Assembly: GCA_023105745.1 (NCBI GenBank)
Contig: JALGQZ010000001.1
Span: forward strand, 39,828,082-39,892,081
Direction: 5' to 3'
Length of the DNA: 64,000 nt
DNA from: Austropuccinia psidii
Taxonomy: Eukaryota; Basidiomycota; Pucciniomycetes; Pucciniales; Sphaerophragmiaceae
Shown: piece by piece, positions 45,227 to 57,312 of the stretch
Layout: every line of letters starts with the position of its first letter
Numbering within the stretch: position 1 is the first letter of the stretch
Notes under the pieces: generated by a model
Databases searched by the model: none
What the model was told of the DNA's origin: nothing
The model's input: the letters and a program-made list of their open reading frames with translations, nothing else
Translations under genes and position numbers: made by a program

Positions 45227-46666
45227 TGTCAGGCTGAATCTATGTTGAAGAAGTAATAAGGCTATTTACAACTAAAACTATGATTGTGACACGGTAAAAA
45301 TGTTTTTAAAAGATAAAAAAACTGATAATAGATGATTTAAATTAAGATTTTAAGGGCTTTACTATAGAGATATAGTGGTGGTGAGCGCTGCTGAAAGCCC
45401 TGGGTGCAGCTTTATCTGTTGGGTTACAATAATAAAAGACTACAATAATTAAATTTATAATTATACCTGATTATTAACCAAGAGTAAAACTGTTTTTGAC
45501 AGTTTACTACGTAGATTATTCAAGAGCAGGGTGAGGAGATGATTTTGGCTGTGGAAAGCCCTCCTTTTATCCTGAAATTGGGGTGGAAAGGCTGCTAGAC
45601 CTTTCCACGTAGAGGAAGTGAAGAATTTTTACTCTCCAGCACAGGCTTGTGGTTTGCAAAACAGCCTGTATACCCTGTATTGGGCTCAGATGTGGTTTTG
45701 AAACCACATCTGGGCGGTTCTCACCAATACAGGGTGAAAACTTTCATCTGGGGACCTCACAGCCTGATTCTGACGTGTATGACGCGTAGAATGCTGTACA
45801 GAAGCTGTATGAGACCCCAGTATTTACTGAAATATGAGGTATTGAAGTAAAAACATGCTTCTTTGTCTATTTGACACCTCATATTCATGATTATGGGATA
45901 TTGTCCCATGGTAAGGCTGTATGTGACAGCAGGTGGGATTTTGACCTTAAAACAGCCATAACTTTGTCAATTCTTGAGATATAAACCTCAAAATTGGTTC
46001 AGTGTGTAGCCCTGTATGTGCTCTACACAATGGTACCTCATTTGATATGGGTATCATTAAGTATGGCAAAGTTATCCCATGTACAAGATTTTTGTACATT
46101 TGCGTGTCTTAGTCAAAAAGCTGTATTGAGCTTGTTTTCCCCATAACTTTTGTTCTAGTTAAGCTATGGGGAAATGGATGGCACCATCAGATAGCCCTGA
46201 TTGTGCTCTTTCCAAAAATACCCCACTTCAGGTATCCCACACTAAAACTGTAGAAGTTAGATGAGAGGTGAATGTTTTGTTCACCCTTATTTGGCCTGAA
46301 ACTGACCATAACTCCAGTAATATTGGTTCTAGCTCAGTTTGGCTGGTACCATTGGATAGCCCTGACTTAGAGCTTCATTTTGAACACCCATTTGATGGGG
46401 TTAAGCCTCTCCTTCTAGATTTTAGATGAGAGGTGAAAATTAAGGTTTATGCTCAGCAATAACTTTGAGCAGGAATAACTTTGTTATTCCTTGTCCTATG
46501 GTGATGGGACTTATATGTTCAGGAAGAGGTGAGTTTCCTCTTTCTTTTGATACCTTTTGAGCTGATTTGGCTCAGCTCCATATCTTGGTGGTATCTTGGC
46601 TATACCATTGGTTTATGGTATTTTGGCTGTCATGCTTGTGCTCTGGTTTTGAGTCACAGGCTGACA
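45227..46666 (-). repeat. Family F LTR, 3' LTR (1440 bp) with internal tandem repeats
   Basis: The reverse complement starts TGTCAGCCTGTGACTC and ends GATTCAGCCTGACA. The part at about 45945-46450 holds three diverged repeats of 150-180 bp. On the plus strand each has CCATAACT, a GATAGCCCTGA or TGTAGCCCTG core and a GTGCTC/GAGCTT word. Outside, at 46667-46680, is the polypurine tract complement accctccctcc. No gene is seen. Confidence 0.85.
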
Positions 46667-46690
46667 TACCCTCCCTCCAAAAAAGGCTCA

Positions 46691-47910
46691 TCATTGATGA
46701 GACTTTTCAGTCCTCCTAGAGGCTCTGAATCTCCTTAAATGAAGGTTCCCATCTGGTATGGCATCCTCTGCCAACCATTTGTCCTTATCTGCTGTCTGGT
46801 TCTTGAATCTGACTAGGTATTGTCTTTGATCCTTCCCATTGAGTCTGATCTTCCTGGCCCTGATGATCTTACTCACAGGTCCAGGGGAGTCCTCCACTTC
46901 CACTATCTCTTGTGGTGTGGGGTTCTTTCTCCTGGAGGGGAATTTATCCTCCTCTGTCTGGAAGTATGGTTTGACCAAACTCACTGGAAAGACTGGATGT
47001 TTCCTTGAAAATTCCTCAGTGAGTTTGACTTCCACTGCATTTTTTCCTATCAACTTAATGATAGTGAAAGGTCCTACAAATGAGTCTCTCATCTTTTTAG
47101 GTCCTTTGAGATTGTTGAAGTTCAGTGTAGACACTAGCACTTGGTCCCCTTCTTTGAAGTCAGGTTCCATATGTGATTTGTCCCACCTCTGCTTATTGTA
47201 TTCTTTTGCCTCAGCTATGCATTTGGCAGCTGTGTCACAGGCCCTCTTCCACATATCATGGAAGTCTTTGGCTGTGGGATGGATGGTCAGAGGTTTTTTC
47301 TTCAAGTGATCCACAGGCAACAGGGGATTCCACCCTTTCTCTACCAAGGCAGGTGTTTTTGCTGTGGTGGAGTGCTGATTTGTGATGTAAGCCAGTTGAA
47401 CAGCTGGTAAGAGGGTAACCCAATCATGGGTGTATCCCTCATGGTCCTTGTATTCCATGCCATAGGCACAGAATCTTCTGAGGATGTCATCCATTGTTTG
47501 GATCATCCTTTCAGCTAGGCCATTTGTTTGTGGATGGTAAGCTGTGGAAAAAGCAAGTTTGGTACCAAGCATGTCATATAAGTTAGTCTAAAATTCAGAT
47601 GTGAATTTTGGGTCCCTATCACTAATGATGATCTTAGGGACTCCACAGGTAGATATGATGTTATTCCAAAACAACAGAGCAGTATCCATGGCTGTGTCTT
47701 CTTTATGGCATGGTAGACACCTCATGCTCTTGCTGAACCTATCAACTATGATCAAACAGGCATTGTAGTTTTCTTTGCCTCCTGGGACAAGTCCTGTAAC
47801 CCAGTCCATGTTGATGGTTTCCCATGGGTGCTTGGGTTCTTCTATGTGTTGAAGTAACCCATACTTCTTCCCATGTTTCCTATTTGCCTTTTGGCATCTT
47901 TCACAAGTGT
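46691..47910 (-). pseudogene. Integrase and tail of F
   Basis: Minus strand from 47910: [18 protein letters not shown] (end of the zinc finger), [27 protein letters not shown] (first Asp), [12 protein letters not shown], a TAG at 47588-47590 where Trp is expected, then [23 protein letters not shown] (Glu present), [34 protein letters not shown], and a chromo-like tail RQYLVRFKN ... DKWLAEDAIPDGNLHLRRF, ending at 46691. It is related to A/C/D integrase but in a distinct branch. Without the single TAG this part would be open. Confidence 0.9.
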
Positions 47911-49819
47911 TGTAAGATGTGACTATGAAACTGATGATAATATTACTATTGATCAACAGTACTATGTCTGTTCTTATGAAATATAATAATAAAAAATTAT
48001 TATAACCACAATTAAATAATTATAAAATTATTTCTTTCACGTGTTATACACTACTAGTGATTATAACTGTGAGCAGTAATTGTCTACAAGAATCAATTAC
48101 AAGAAGAATTTAATAATAAAAACTTCTTTTATTAAAATAATAAAATTATTTTAAAATATAATTATCTTTTACAAGAATAATTATAAAGATAATTCTTGAA
48201 GAAAAACTTTAAGAATTAAAAATAAATGACTCACTAATACTCCAAAGAACTTATTGATAGATAAAAGTAGAGAAATTTGACGTGGAATTGTGGATTTTAA
48301 GGGATCAAAAGGATTTATAACAGTATTACAACAATATATATTTGGATTCTATGATTTCACGTCTTTCTGGTTGATTCTGAAAGATTTAAAACACTTAAGA
48401 ATAGCTTGTAACTAATACATACTTGTTGGTAATAATGATTTAATAAATTGATAAGATGATGATATGGAAGAAACAGCAAGAAGAGGCTTCTTTTAAGTCA
48501 ACAACAGCTCACAGAGGCGTGCCATAGAGCAAACGGAAAAACCAGTGAGTGAGAAAACAATAAACCTTTTTGGATTAATGATTGCATCATCTGTTGTCAC
48601 GTAAGATTATCATAATTACTTACTTGATGCTTTTACGTGACTACCAACCCCAATATGGTTAAGAATAAAAGGAGTAACATCTGTAAATCTTCTTTTATTC
48701 CAAAATAATCATTGATTTCTCAAAGTTATCAATGTTATTGCCAATTTCATCACAGTTTTTAATTACTGTGAATTTTTGAAGATTCAGTGTTTCATGTAGA
48801 ATGGTCAAAAATGGACTGAAGGTAAAACTTTTAATTTTACTAGTAAAACTGTAATTTTTTTTGGTTGTACCATAGATAATACAGTTCTCTATTGGTCCTG
48901 AAAGTTTCAGAAAGATTCATTAAGAATTGTATTTTTAATGAATTTTTGAAGTTTTTACCTCATTTCTACATAGAATTGCAAATAGCAGTATTTTGCTGGT
49001 TGCTATGAGGTAAATCAATGAATGTGGGTCCCAAAAGGGTTTTAATTACTCTTTTAGGGTCTAGTCATGGAAGGTCATCAAGAATTGACGTGGTTACAGG
49101 AGTCTAAGTAGCTCATTACCTCCTTGGCACGTCAAAATAGCAGGTTATTTGCTATTTTCTTATGATTACAGTAGGTGTAACTTGGTAACCAAGTTCCCAA
49201 AGAGTTTTAGTTTACCAATTGGGCCAAGATGAGCCATGGATCCATGCTCTGGAGCTATCCACGCCTCTGAGGCCTCAGAAGTTGGGTACCCTGGCTCTCT
49301 TTGATGTCTTTTGTCCGCCTTGCTTATTTTTCACGTAAAAATAGAAATTTAAGCTTAAAGTGAGATATCCACTATGGGTGTACCAAAAGTCCATGTAAGA
49401 ATACCATGATATTAAGTGCTCAAAACATGCATAACACTATTCTTAGTGTATATGTAACATGGGATTTCTCACTTTCCCATTATTTTGGCTTAAAATCAAG
49501 AAAAACAAAAATTTTCACGGATCTTTTGTGTCGTATTAATGATGTGGTATTGAAGTATTTTCCATTTTACCACCTCAAATACTTAAATTTAGCTTATTCA
49601 CTCTATGGGGCTACCCTAGGTGAATTTTTGTGTAGAATCCAAATCTGGTCGTAAATCCATGGATTTACTTACTCAATAAAAAGTTATTCATCTTTTCTGA
49701 AATTGAAAATGATGAATTTTGGATATATGCATGACTTATGAGTTATGCATAATTCAAAATTTCTTTTTTGAGATAATTGTGGCCTATTTGGGTATGTAAA
49801 ATATACCTCAAGGCTCACA
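47911..49819 (-). repeat. Solo family C LTR in F (1909 bp) with agtgt duplication
   Basis: The reverse complement starts TGTGAGCC (49819) and ends CATCTTACA (47911). agtgt at 47906-47910 is repeated at 49820-49824, and the F integrase frame reads through (GYINTCERC) when both flanks are compared. There is no internal sequence, so this is an LTR-LTR recombination product. It keeps ACGT words and a GTATGT donor-like site (about 48413-48418 on the minus strand). Confidence 0.95.
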
Positions 49820-49837
49820 AGTGTTGATGTATCCACT

Positions 49838-51475
49838 TGTCACAGGGGCTCTTGGAAGAAGAGGGCCTGGCACTCAGGAATCAAGAACTCACTTTGAGGG
49901 CTCCAAAGATAAAAGAATAATAAGAATGAATTTTCTCTAAGAAAGAATATGGGAGAAAACAAGTATGCCAAAAGATGAGATAAGAAAATATGAAGCCAAT
50001 GGCCAAAGATAATAAAGAAGCCAACCAGGTGAATCCTCAATTCACTGTTTCAACCTGCCAGAAAAGGAAATGGAATTAGTATAAGGATATGACCACCAAT
50101 ATCCACTGGACAGGCAAGGAAATAAAAGAAAAGGGTGCTGAATGACTGACTTAAGATTATCAGTATTAACTTTAATAAGGTAAAAGAAAATAAGGATAAA
50201 AATAAATCCACTATATTAATTAACTGGGGAAAAAGTCCCCAGGTGATGAAAAGTGGCCGGTATATGTGAAAAGCTGAAAGATTGATCCTGGAAGGTGGAT
50301 CAATGACTGTATTGTCCGAATCGGGAAATACAGTTCTGGCCATCTTGAAATTTGAACTGTGTGATGGAATTCACACAGTGGAATAAGAAATGGCCCAATT
50401 GGGCCAAGGCCATACAGGTTGATTGAATAAGGCCTGTACGGATGAATTGGGTTGTCCAAGGAGTATTGAATACTTGATGTCTTGACAACTGATTTAAATG
50501 ATGTAATACCTCTTGAGAATTGACCTTAGAATAATCCTGAATGAATTGTACCAACCCAACTCCTGCAGATACAGGTGGTTGGGATCCTTGAATGATCTTC
50601 TGAATTGCCGCCATGGATTGCCAGACTGATGAGCTGAAAAGTCCTCCTTTGAAATGGGCATTGGAATTATGGACCTTGAAATGGAAAGGTGGAATTGGGT
50701 CCTGAAAATGTCACCATTGGATTGCTGAGCAAAAATGGTGCATAATGGTATATAATACCATATATGCACCACACCTGCAATCTTGGGTACGGAGTGCATG
50801 AAGGAAAGGAAGAAATTCCCCTTAAGCTGAGGGGAAGGCTTTGCTGAGCTGATCTGGTGGCCTCTGGTGGTTGCCAGAGGCCATGATGGAAATATTGATC
50901 CATGGTGGTGTCACAGGCAAAAATGGGTCCAAGGGATTGGTGGCCAAAAATGGCTCAGGTGGGCCCAATTGTGGTTTGGGACCCACCTGGCCTTGGGGGC
51001 TAGGTGGCTGCCCCCTTTGGCCCCTTTTGGCCTCATTGGATTAGGCCAAAAGGGGCCTAATCCGCCTACGGACCGTAGAAGCCATGGAGGGCCTAAATGG
51101 CCCAAAAAGGCCATTTAGGCCAAAACCCCCATAATGAAAGGGGTGGCCAGGAAACCAATGAAGGTGGCCATGGGGCCTGGAAGCCCCTAGAAGACAAAAG
51201 GACCCCCCAGGCCCAAAAACAGTGATGGAGGCCTGGGGGTTGGTGAGGTGAAAATTGGCCAAGAGGACCAATGACGCAGGATATGGCCTGAGGCCATAAA
51301 AGATGATGGAGGCCATACGTGGCCAATGGAATGGGTTATGGCGTAAGAGCCATGGAACACCCAAAAGGGGTCAATTGGCCATAAATGATATGACATGGCC
51401 AATTGGCCCCAACTTGGCTCCAGGTTGGATTGCCGCCGCCATCAAGGAGGAGGGTCAAAATACGTGGTTGTGACA
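49838..51475 (-). repeat. Family B LTR, 3' LTR of B2 (1638 bp)
   Basis: The reverse complement starts TGTCACAACCACG (51475) and ends CCCTGTGACA (49838). GGCC hairpin at about 51088-51121. Only a single ACGGACCGT-type word is present (about 51067-51077), against several in B1 and the solo LTR. Self-primer block AGTTAATTAATATA at about 50214-50227 on the minus strand. Confidence 0.94.
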
Positions 51476-52252
51476 GTACCCCCCTACCTTGAATGGTGAG
51501 CTCCTGAGCACCAAGGTAAGGTAGAGGCCTGTTGAGGCTAATGAGACAGATTTGACGTAAGGATTCCAGAGGTATTGAATCTTGAAAAGAAGAATTGAAC
51601 TGATAAGCTTGTTGGAATATGAATTGAGGTTGACTTGATCTTCTCTTGACATTTGGCTTTGACAAAGTTGAAGACATGATTTGACATAAAAATTTTGGCG
51701 TTAAAGAGTTATAGGAAAAGAAATTTTAAAAGAATATAAAGAGTAAAAGAGAAAACAGAAAAAATAAAGAAAATGAAATTTGAGGAGGAATCCAATCTTC
51801 ATCACGGATTACGACAATTGATTTTGAAAGTGACCAAGGACCTGGATAAAAGAATTTGATGCCAGGTGCTCACAGAGTGGCCAAGGTGATGTTTTGACAG
51901 ATTGTAGACCCCTCAGGGAAGTGCACACCAGGAGAGGAACTTACTTTTAGTAACTGCCACTCCCGCCAGTGCCATAAATAAGAAAGATCTTGATAAATGA
52001 ATGTGTTGAAAGAATAAAGTCTTGGGAAGGAGAATAAAAAAGGAATGGTCCATTTGCCCAAGTGTAAATTGCCATAAATTTGGAATTTGGATGTTGAAAG
52101 CCGGGCCAAGAAGTCTGTGTCCAAATTGAAAAGTGCTCACAGAGTGGCCAAGGTGATGCTTACAACAAGAAGAGTAGAATACCCCTAAAGGTGCATACCA
52201 GGAGTGGGACTTACTTTTGGTAATTCCTCTCCCCACCAAGCACCATGAAAAT
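51476..52252 (-). other. Polypurine tract and post-pol region of B2
   Basis: The tract complement gtacccccctacctt (51476-51490) touches the LTR. The rest is non-coding and includes the family B duplicated block (about 51867-51965 and 52132-52245) with the conserved GTGAGCAC/CTTGGCCACT words. No ORF I support. Confidence 0.7.
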
Positions 52253-55200
52253 TCAAGCCATTGAAGAATTGGGTCCTGGCTTGTCAGGATATAACGAATG
52301 AAAATCTTTGACAAGTTCAGGACAATTCTTGAGGTTTTCAGCTGGTTCCCATGTGGATCCTTCTGAATCTTGACTGAAACCTTTCCATTCCACCAGATAC
52401 CATAATTTTCTTCTCTTGAGCTTTGAATCCAGTACTTGAGAGACTTCCCATTCCTCTTCTTCTTCAATAATGATTGGCGGAGGAGGCTCTTGATGCCGAT
52501 TTGGGATTGTTGATGTCTTGACTGGTTCCAAGAGTGAGATATGGAAAACTGGGTGGATGGATTTCCATTGAGATGGAAGCTTGAGGTGGTAAGCATGAGT
52601 ACTGACTTTCTTCAAGATTGGAAAGGGACCCAACCATCTTTCAGACAGTTTCTTGGTGGGTCTAGTTGATTTGATATTCTTGGAAGAAAGCCATACCATG
52701 TCACCAGGATTGAAAACAGGTGGAATTGCTCTACTTTTATCTGCATACCTCTTAAACCGGTTTATGGCGATTTCAAGTTCTCTCTTGACATCTTGCTGTA
52801 CTGATTGGATTTTTGTTGATAACTTTCCAGCAGGAGTATCTTGAGTGATGTGAACTGAATCAAATTGTGGATTTCTTCCATAAACAGTGAAAAACGGTGA
52901 TTGCTTGGTTGAAGAGTGATCAGAATTATTGTAGGCAAATTCAGCCAGAGGGACCCAGGTGTTCCAATCATCTTGATGATAACTGACATACATCCGAAGA
53001 TACTGTTCTAGTATCTGATTTACCCTCTCTGTCTGTCCATCAGTTTCTGGATGGTAAGCAGTTGACAAGTCTCTTGAAATCTTGAGCTGCTGAAAAAGAT
53101 TGGTCCAGAAGGAAGAAACAAAGAGTGAACCTCTATCACTGACAATGCTTGATGGAAGGCCATGCTTTGAGAAGATATTCTTGATTAATAAATGGGCCAA
53201 ATCCAAAGAAGTTATTGAAGACATTATTGGAATAAAAACCGCCATTTTTGAGAATCTGTCCACTATGACAAGAATTGAGTCAAAAGAATTGGACAGGGGC
53301 AGTTGAGTGATGAAATCCATTGAGAGACAAATCCAAGGACCATTTGGAATTGGAAGAGGTTTGAGGAGTCCAAACTTCTTATGGTGGATATTCTTGTTTC
53401 TTGAACACTGTTGACAGGATGATACATAATCCTTAATGAATTGAGTCATGCCGGACCAGTGGAAATCCCGCTTGACAAGTTTGAGAGTCTTCTCTTGGCC
53501 AGGGTGTCCAGCTAGAGGAGAGTCATGACGCTTTTGAAGAATGCTGAGTTGGATTGTGGGGTCATTTGGGACCACCACCCAATCTTTGAAGAGGAGTCAA
53601 GAGAGTAATCCTGAATGGATTTACCTTTACCCAAATCTTGAAGGATACTTCTGTACTAAGGGTCTTGCCATAATTTCTTCTGAATTGAATCAATCAAATT
53701 TGAAAAAGAATCCACCTTGACTGCAAAAAACTTTGAGGGTTGAACTTCATCTTGCTTAATGAGTTGTTGAAAATTCATTGGATTCTTGCTGATGAAATCC
53801 TCCCCCCTCTCCGGATAGACATCGTCCCGACGTGATAAGGCATCTGGAAGAGTTGCTAGGCGGCCAGGGCGGTAAGTGATTGAAAAATGAAAGTCAGATA
53901 AGAATTCAGCCCAGCGGGCTTGACGGCGAGTGAGTACTTTTGAGGACTTGAAGTATTGAAGGGAACTGTGATCGGTGAGAACTTCAAAAGGAGAGGACAG
54001 AGAAAGAAGAAAAGCCCTCCAGCGCTTGAGAGCCCAGACTATACCAAGGAGTTCCTTGTCATGAATTTCATAGTTGAGTTCTGCTGGAATAGGCTTGCGG
54101 CTGTCAAATGCAATGGGATGTTTTCCTGAGTCAGAGACCTGACTCAGTACAGCACCCAAAGCATAATCGGATGCATCGGTCTCTACAATGGTGGGTAGAG
54201 AAGGATTGAAGTGGGAAAGGATTGGAGCGGTAGTGAAGGCCTCTTTGAGTTGATGAAACTGGCTAAGAGCTTCCTCATTGAGGGGGAAACAGGAATCTTT
54301 CTTGAGGAAATTGGTGAGTGAACTGATTTTCTTTGAATAATTCTTGATGAAACGGCGGTAGAAGTTGGCAAAGCCAAGGAAGGATTGAAGAGCCTTGAGG
54401 TTTCTTGGAGGAGGCCAATTAAGGATCTGCTGGACTTTTGCTTGGTCCATCTTGAGGCCTTCAGAAGAAACAACATAACCAAGATATTCTACACTAGAAA
54501 CATGAAAAAGGCATTTAGAAGCCTTGGCAAAAAGGTTATTGGCTCCGAGTCTGGAAAGAACAGTGGACACATGGGTGACATGTTCTTCCTCAGATTTGGA
54601 AAAGACCATAATGTCATCCAAATAAACCACAACAAAAACATCAAGAAGATCTTGGAATATATCATTGACAAGATTCTGAAAAGAGGCAGGAGCATTGGTG
54701 AGCCCAAATGGCATAACCAAGTACTCAAAACTGCCATATTTAGTTCTGAAGCATGTCAAATGTTCATCACCCTCCTTGATTCTGAGCAGGTTATATGCAC
54801 CACGCAAATCAATCTTGGAGAAGATAGAAGAACCATTAAAGACATTAAGAAGCTGGTTCATAGGAGGAACAGGATATTTGTTCTTCTGAGTGACAGCATT
54901 GAGTTTGCGGTAATCAACACACAAACGGAGGCCACCATCTTTCTTTTTAACAAAGAGGACAGGTGCTCCTGTTGAGGAGGAGCTTGGCCGGATGAAACCT
55001 TTCTCTACATTCTCTGAAATGTAGGCCCTGAGTGTATCTGACTCTTGTTTGGATAAAGAGTAGATCACCCCAACTGGAGGTAGAGACCCCTCCAGTTCGA
55101 TATGATGATCACAGGCACGGTGAGGAGGAAGTTTCTCTGCCTTCACCTTGGAGAATACATCCAAGTATTGGTGATACACAGAGGGAACAACCTTCATCAC

Positions 55201-55467
55201 GGTTTCTACTTCTTCTGGCTCTTCCTCTTCATCCCACAACTCCTCCAGGGAGTCATGATAAGATGAAGGAGGAAGGTCCATATTCCCAAAGAAGAGATGA
55301 AGTGAAGATACAGAATTATCTTCCCCAACATCTTGAATCTCTTTGAAGACTTCATCTCCAGATAATGGTAATTACAGGTGGGAATTAAGGGAAGGAATAT
55401 GGACAGAAGATGGGACTGATGGTGTTCTAGAATCACCAACCAGAGCTGCACCTGATTTGGCAGAAGA
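52253..55467 (-). pseudogene. Pol of B2: RT, RNase H, integrase, chromodomain
   Basis: Minus strand from 55467. The first part is shifted near 55280-55450, then RT is open from 55281: [28 protein letters not shown], an intact YLDD ([14 protein letters not shown]), RNase H with [10 protein letters not shown] and [14 protein letters not shown] at 53656-53658 replaces Gln in WQDPQYRS. About 16 bp are deleted near 53583-53600 relative to B1, shifting the frame. Integrase-chromodomain is then open from 53578 to 52253: AGHPGQEKT, CQQCSRNK, MDFITQLP, SDRGSLF, EFAYNNS, WYLVEWKGFSQDSEGSTWEPAENL. It is the better preserved B pol here, missing B1's RT and zinc-finger lesions. Confidence 0.93.
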
Positions 55468-57289
55468 TGTAAGGTGTGGATATGAAACTTTGATTAAAAA
55501 TCAAGTACTTTTCCTGTCCTCAAAATTTGTATAAGGTAAAAATCAATTAAAAATAGTATGAAATATTATTTTTAAGAGAAAACACGCCAACTTTATTGTT
55601 TATAACTTTATTAGTATAAAACAATAATATTATAAAAATTTATTGTTTTACCAACAATAAAAATTTATCCAAAAAATACTCTACAAGAGATATTTTAAGG
55701 CTACAAAAGAAATTTCTTCAAGAGCAATTTCAATTGGAATTAATTGAGCAAAGAACTGCAAGCAATTAATTAAAGAACAAAGTCTTTTAAAATAATATTA
55801 AAGAGAAAACACGCCCAAAAGTGACCAGAGTGAATTTGGAAACAAAGTGACACAGTTTACAGTGATGAAAGATGCTTTAATTCACTTTTGGGGTGGTTCA
55901 GGGGTAAAAATGATTATAAGAGTTACAAACAATGATTATAATGATTTTTTCACGTGGTTAAAAGGATTAAAATGATTTAAAAATGGTGGTTGGAATCTTT
56001 GATTGATTGGTTTAACAGTGTTTAAACTAATTAATAAAAGGAAAAGATTCTAACATGAAGAGAAAAGTGGGGCAAAGAAGACATTCTTTTATAGCCATCA
56101 ATTCTCTTACTCCAAAAGTAATTTTTACTCTTGTCAGTCGTGAAAAACAGTCTGACAACAGAAAAGCCAATTATGGCATCATTGAACCCTGGTTTAGACC
56201 AAAAAGGGCTGGTTTAAGCCATTTTAGACCCTTAAATCAGCCATTACTATAGCAATACCAGGCCTAGAGCCTTCAAAACACGTCAGAATGTGTGTCAGAG
56301 GCGTAGAAACCAGTTAAAACTGTTTTTTATTATGATTGTTTTATCTTAAGGGTAGTTTTACCCTCTTGGCAACAGCTAAAACTACCCCAGTTGGTATCAA
56401 AACCTCATCATCAATTGAGTCCACAGACCCTGTAACTCAATTCCAGGCCAAAAGTGATGAACTTTTGCGTGAATTTTGACATCCCACGCCTGTCAGCAAG
56501 GATTTTGGGGGTCTAGCTCCCCCTTAGAGCTGGAGTTCCTTTTCCCCCCCAAATTTAATCTTTCCAATTTATTTTTCCTTTAATTCTTCATAATGTATTA
56601 TACTTATAATTTACATATGTAATTCAATTCAATTGTACAGTTCAATACAGTAATAATTGACACCTCATATGTAAATCAAAGTTCACTTATGTAATACACG
56701 CGCACATTTTGACATTTCAATTGAATTCAATTGAAAATACTTCAATTCCTCATAACTTCTAAACTAAACACAACACCTCAATTTTAACACAAAAATTGAT
56801 GGTTAACACCACATGTGGTGTGAATTAAATTAAGGTTTTGAGGATTTTCAACTTTTTGTATTGAAAATACTAAAAACTTAATTTAAGCTTATTTAGAGTT
56901 GAGTTATAAGAATTTCACTCAGAGGTGACCCCACCTGATTTTTTATGAGGAATCCAATGGTGAAATAAATTTTATATGTTTATTTATTGGATAAAAAGTT
57001 ATAATAATTTTTATTTAACTTTTTTCCAAATTTATTTATTTTCTCACAATTTTGTTAAAGTTTCATTTTTACTTAATTTTTTCAAGTATAAATGTAATTT
57101 TATATTTACAAAATTTAATGTATTTTTTATTTTTAGGTTATAATTAATTTTTTTATTTTTAATATAATTTTATATTTATATTTTGATTTTTATTTTAATA
57201 ATATAAATAAACTTATTTTATTTATATTAATATGTTATTTTTTATATTTGTGGTCTTTTGGGTAAATGAAATTACCTCTAAGGCTCACA
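55468..57289 (-). repeat. Family D LTR, 3' LTR of D1 (1822 bp)
   Basis: The reverse complement starts TGTGAGCCTTAGAGG (57289) and ends CACACCTTACA (55468). The TATA box complement cttttata is at 56086-56093. It matches the D2 LTR (10862-12670). No gene. Confidence 0.94.
56086..56093 (-). promoter_or_regulatory. LTR promoter TATA box (family D, D1 3' LTR)
   Basis: TATAAAAG on the minus strand in a block conserved with D2. In a 3' LTR it would drive transcription leftward, out of D1 and into the B2 pol remnant. Confidence 0.55.
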
Positions 57290-57302
57290 TTCCCTCCCCC
57301 TA
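57290..57302 (-). promoter_or_regulatory. Polypurine tract of D1
   Basis: The plus strand reads ttccctcccccta, a purine-rich run on the element strand lying directly outside the 3' LTR start. Element E has the same tract at 34495-34506. Confidence 0.8.
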
Positions 57303-57312
57303 AAAAGGAATA

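Larger units (their letters stand above)
45227..49837 (-). mobile_element. Ty3/Gypsy element F, 3' part, with nested solo C LTR
   Basis: Minus-strand element of a separate lineage. 3' LTR (46666 to 45227), polypurine tract, tail and integrase up to 47910, a solo C LTR (47911-49819), then 18 more bp of integrase before the B2 LTR at 49838. Its LTR edge cuts A2 at 45226 (flank tgaca). The 5' part is outside or lost. Confidence 0.88.
49838..55467 (-). mobile_element. Ty3/Gypsy chromovirus B2, 3' part
   Basis: Minus-strand family B element. 3' LTR (49838-51475), post-pol region, then pol from chromodomain back to the region just before RT (55467), where the D1 element is inserted. Gag, protease and 5' LTR are outside the window, beyond D1. 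It is inserted in F integrase (flank ccact at 49833-49837). Confidence 0.93.

Noticed and set aside
55032..55534. Plus-strand open frames opposite B2 pol
   Set aside because: They are antisense shadows of the RT region, with low-complexity peptides mirroring the pol codons.
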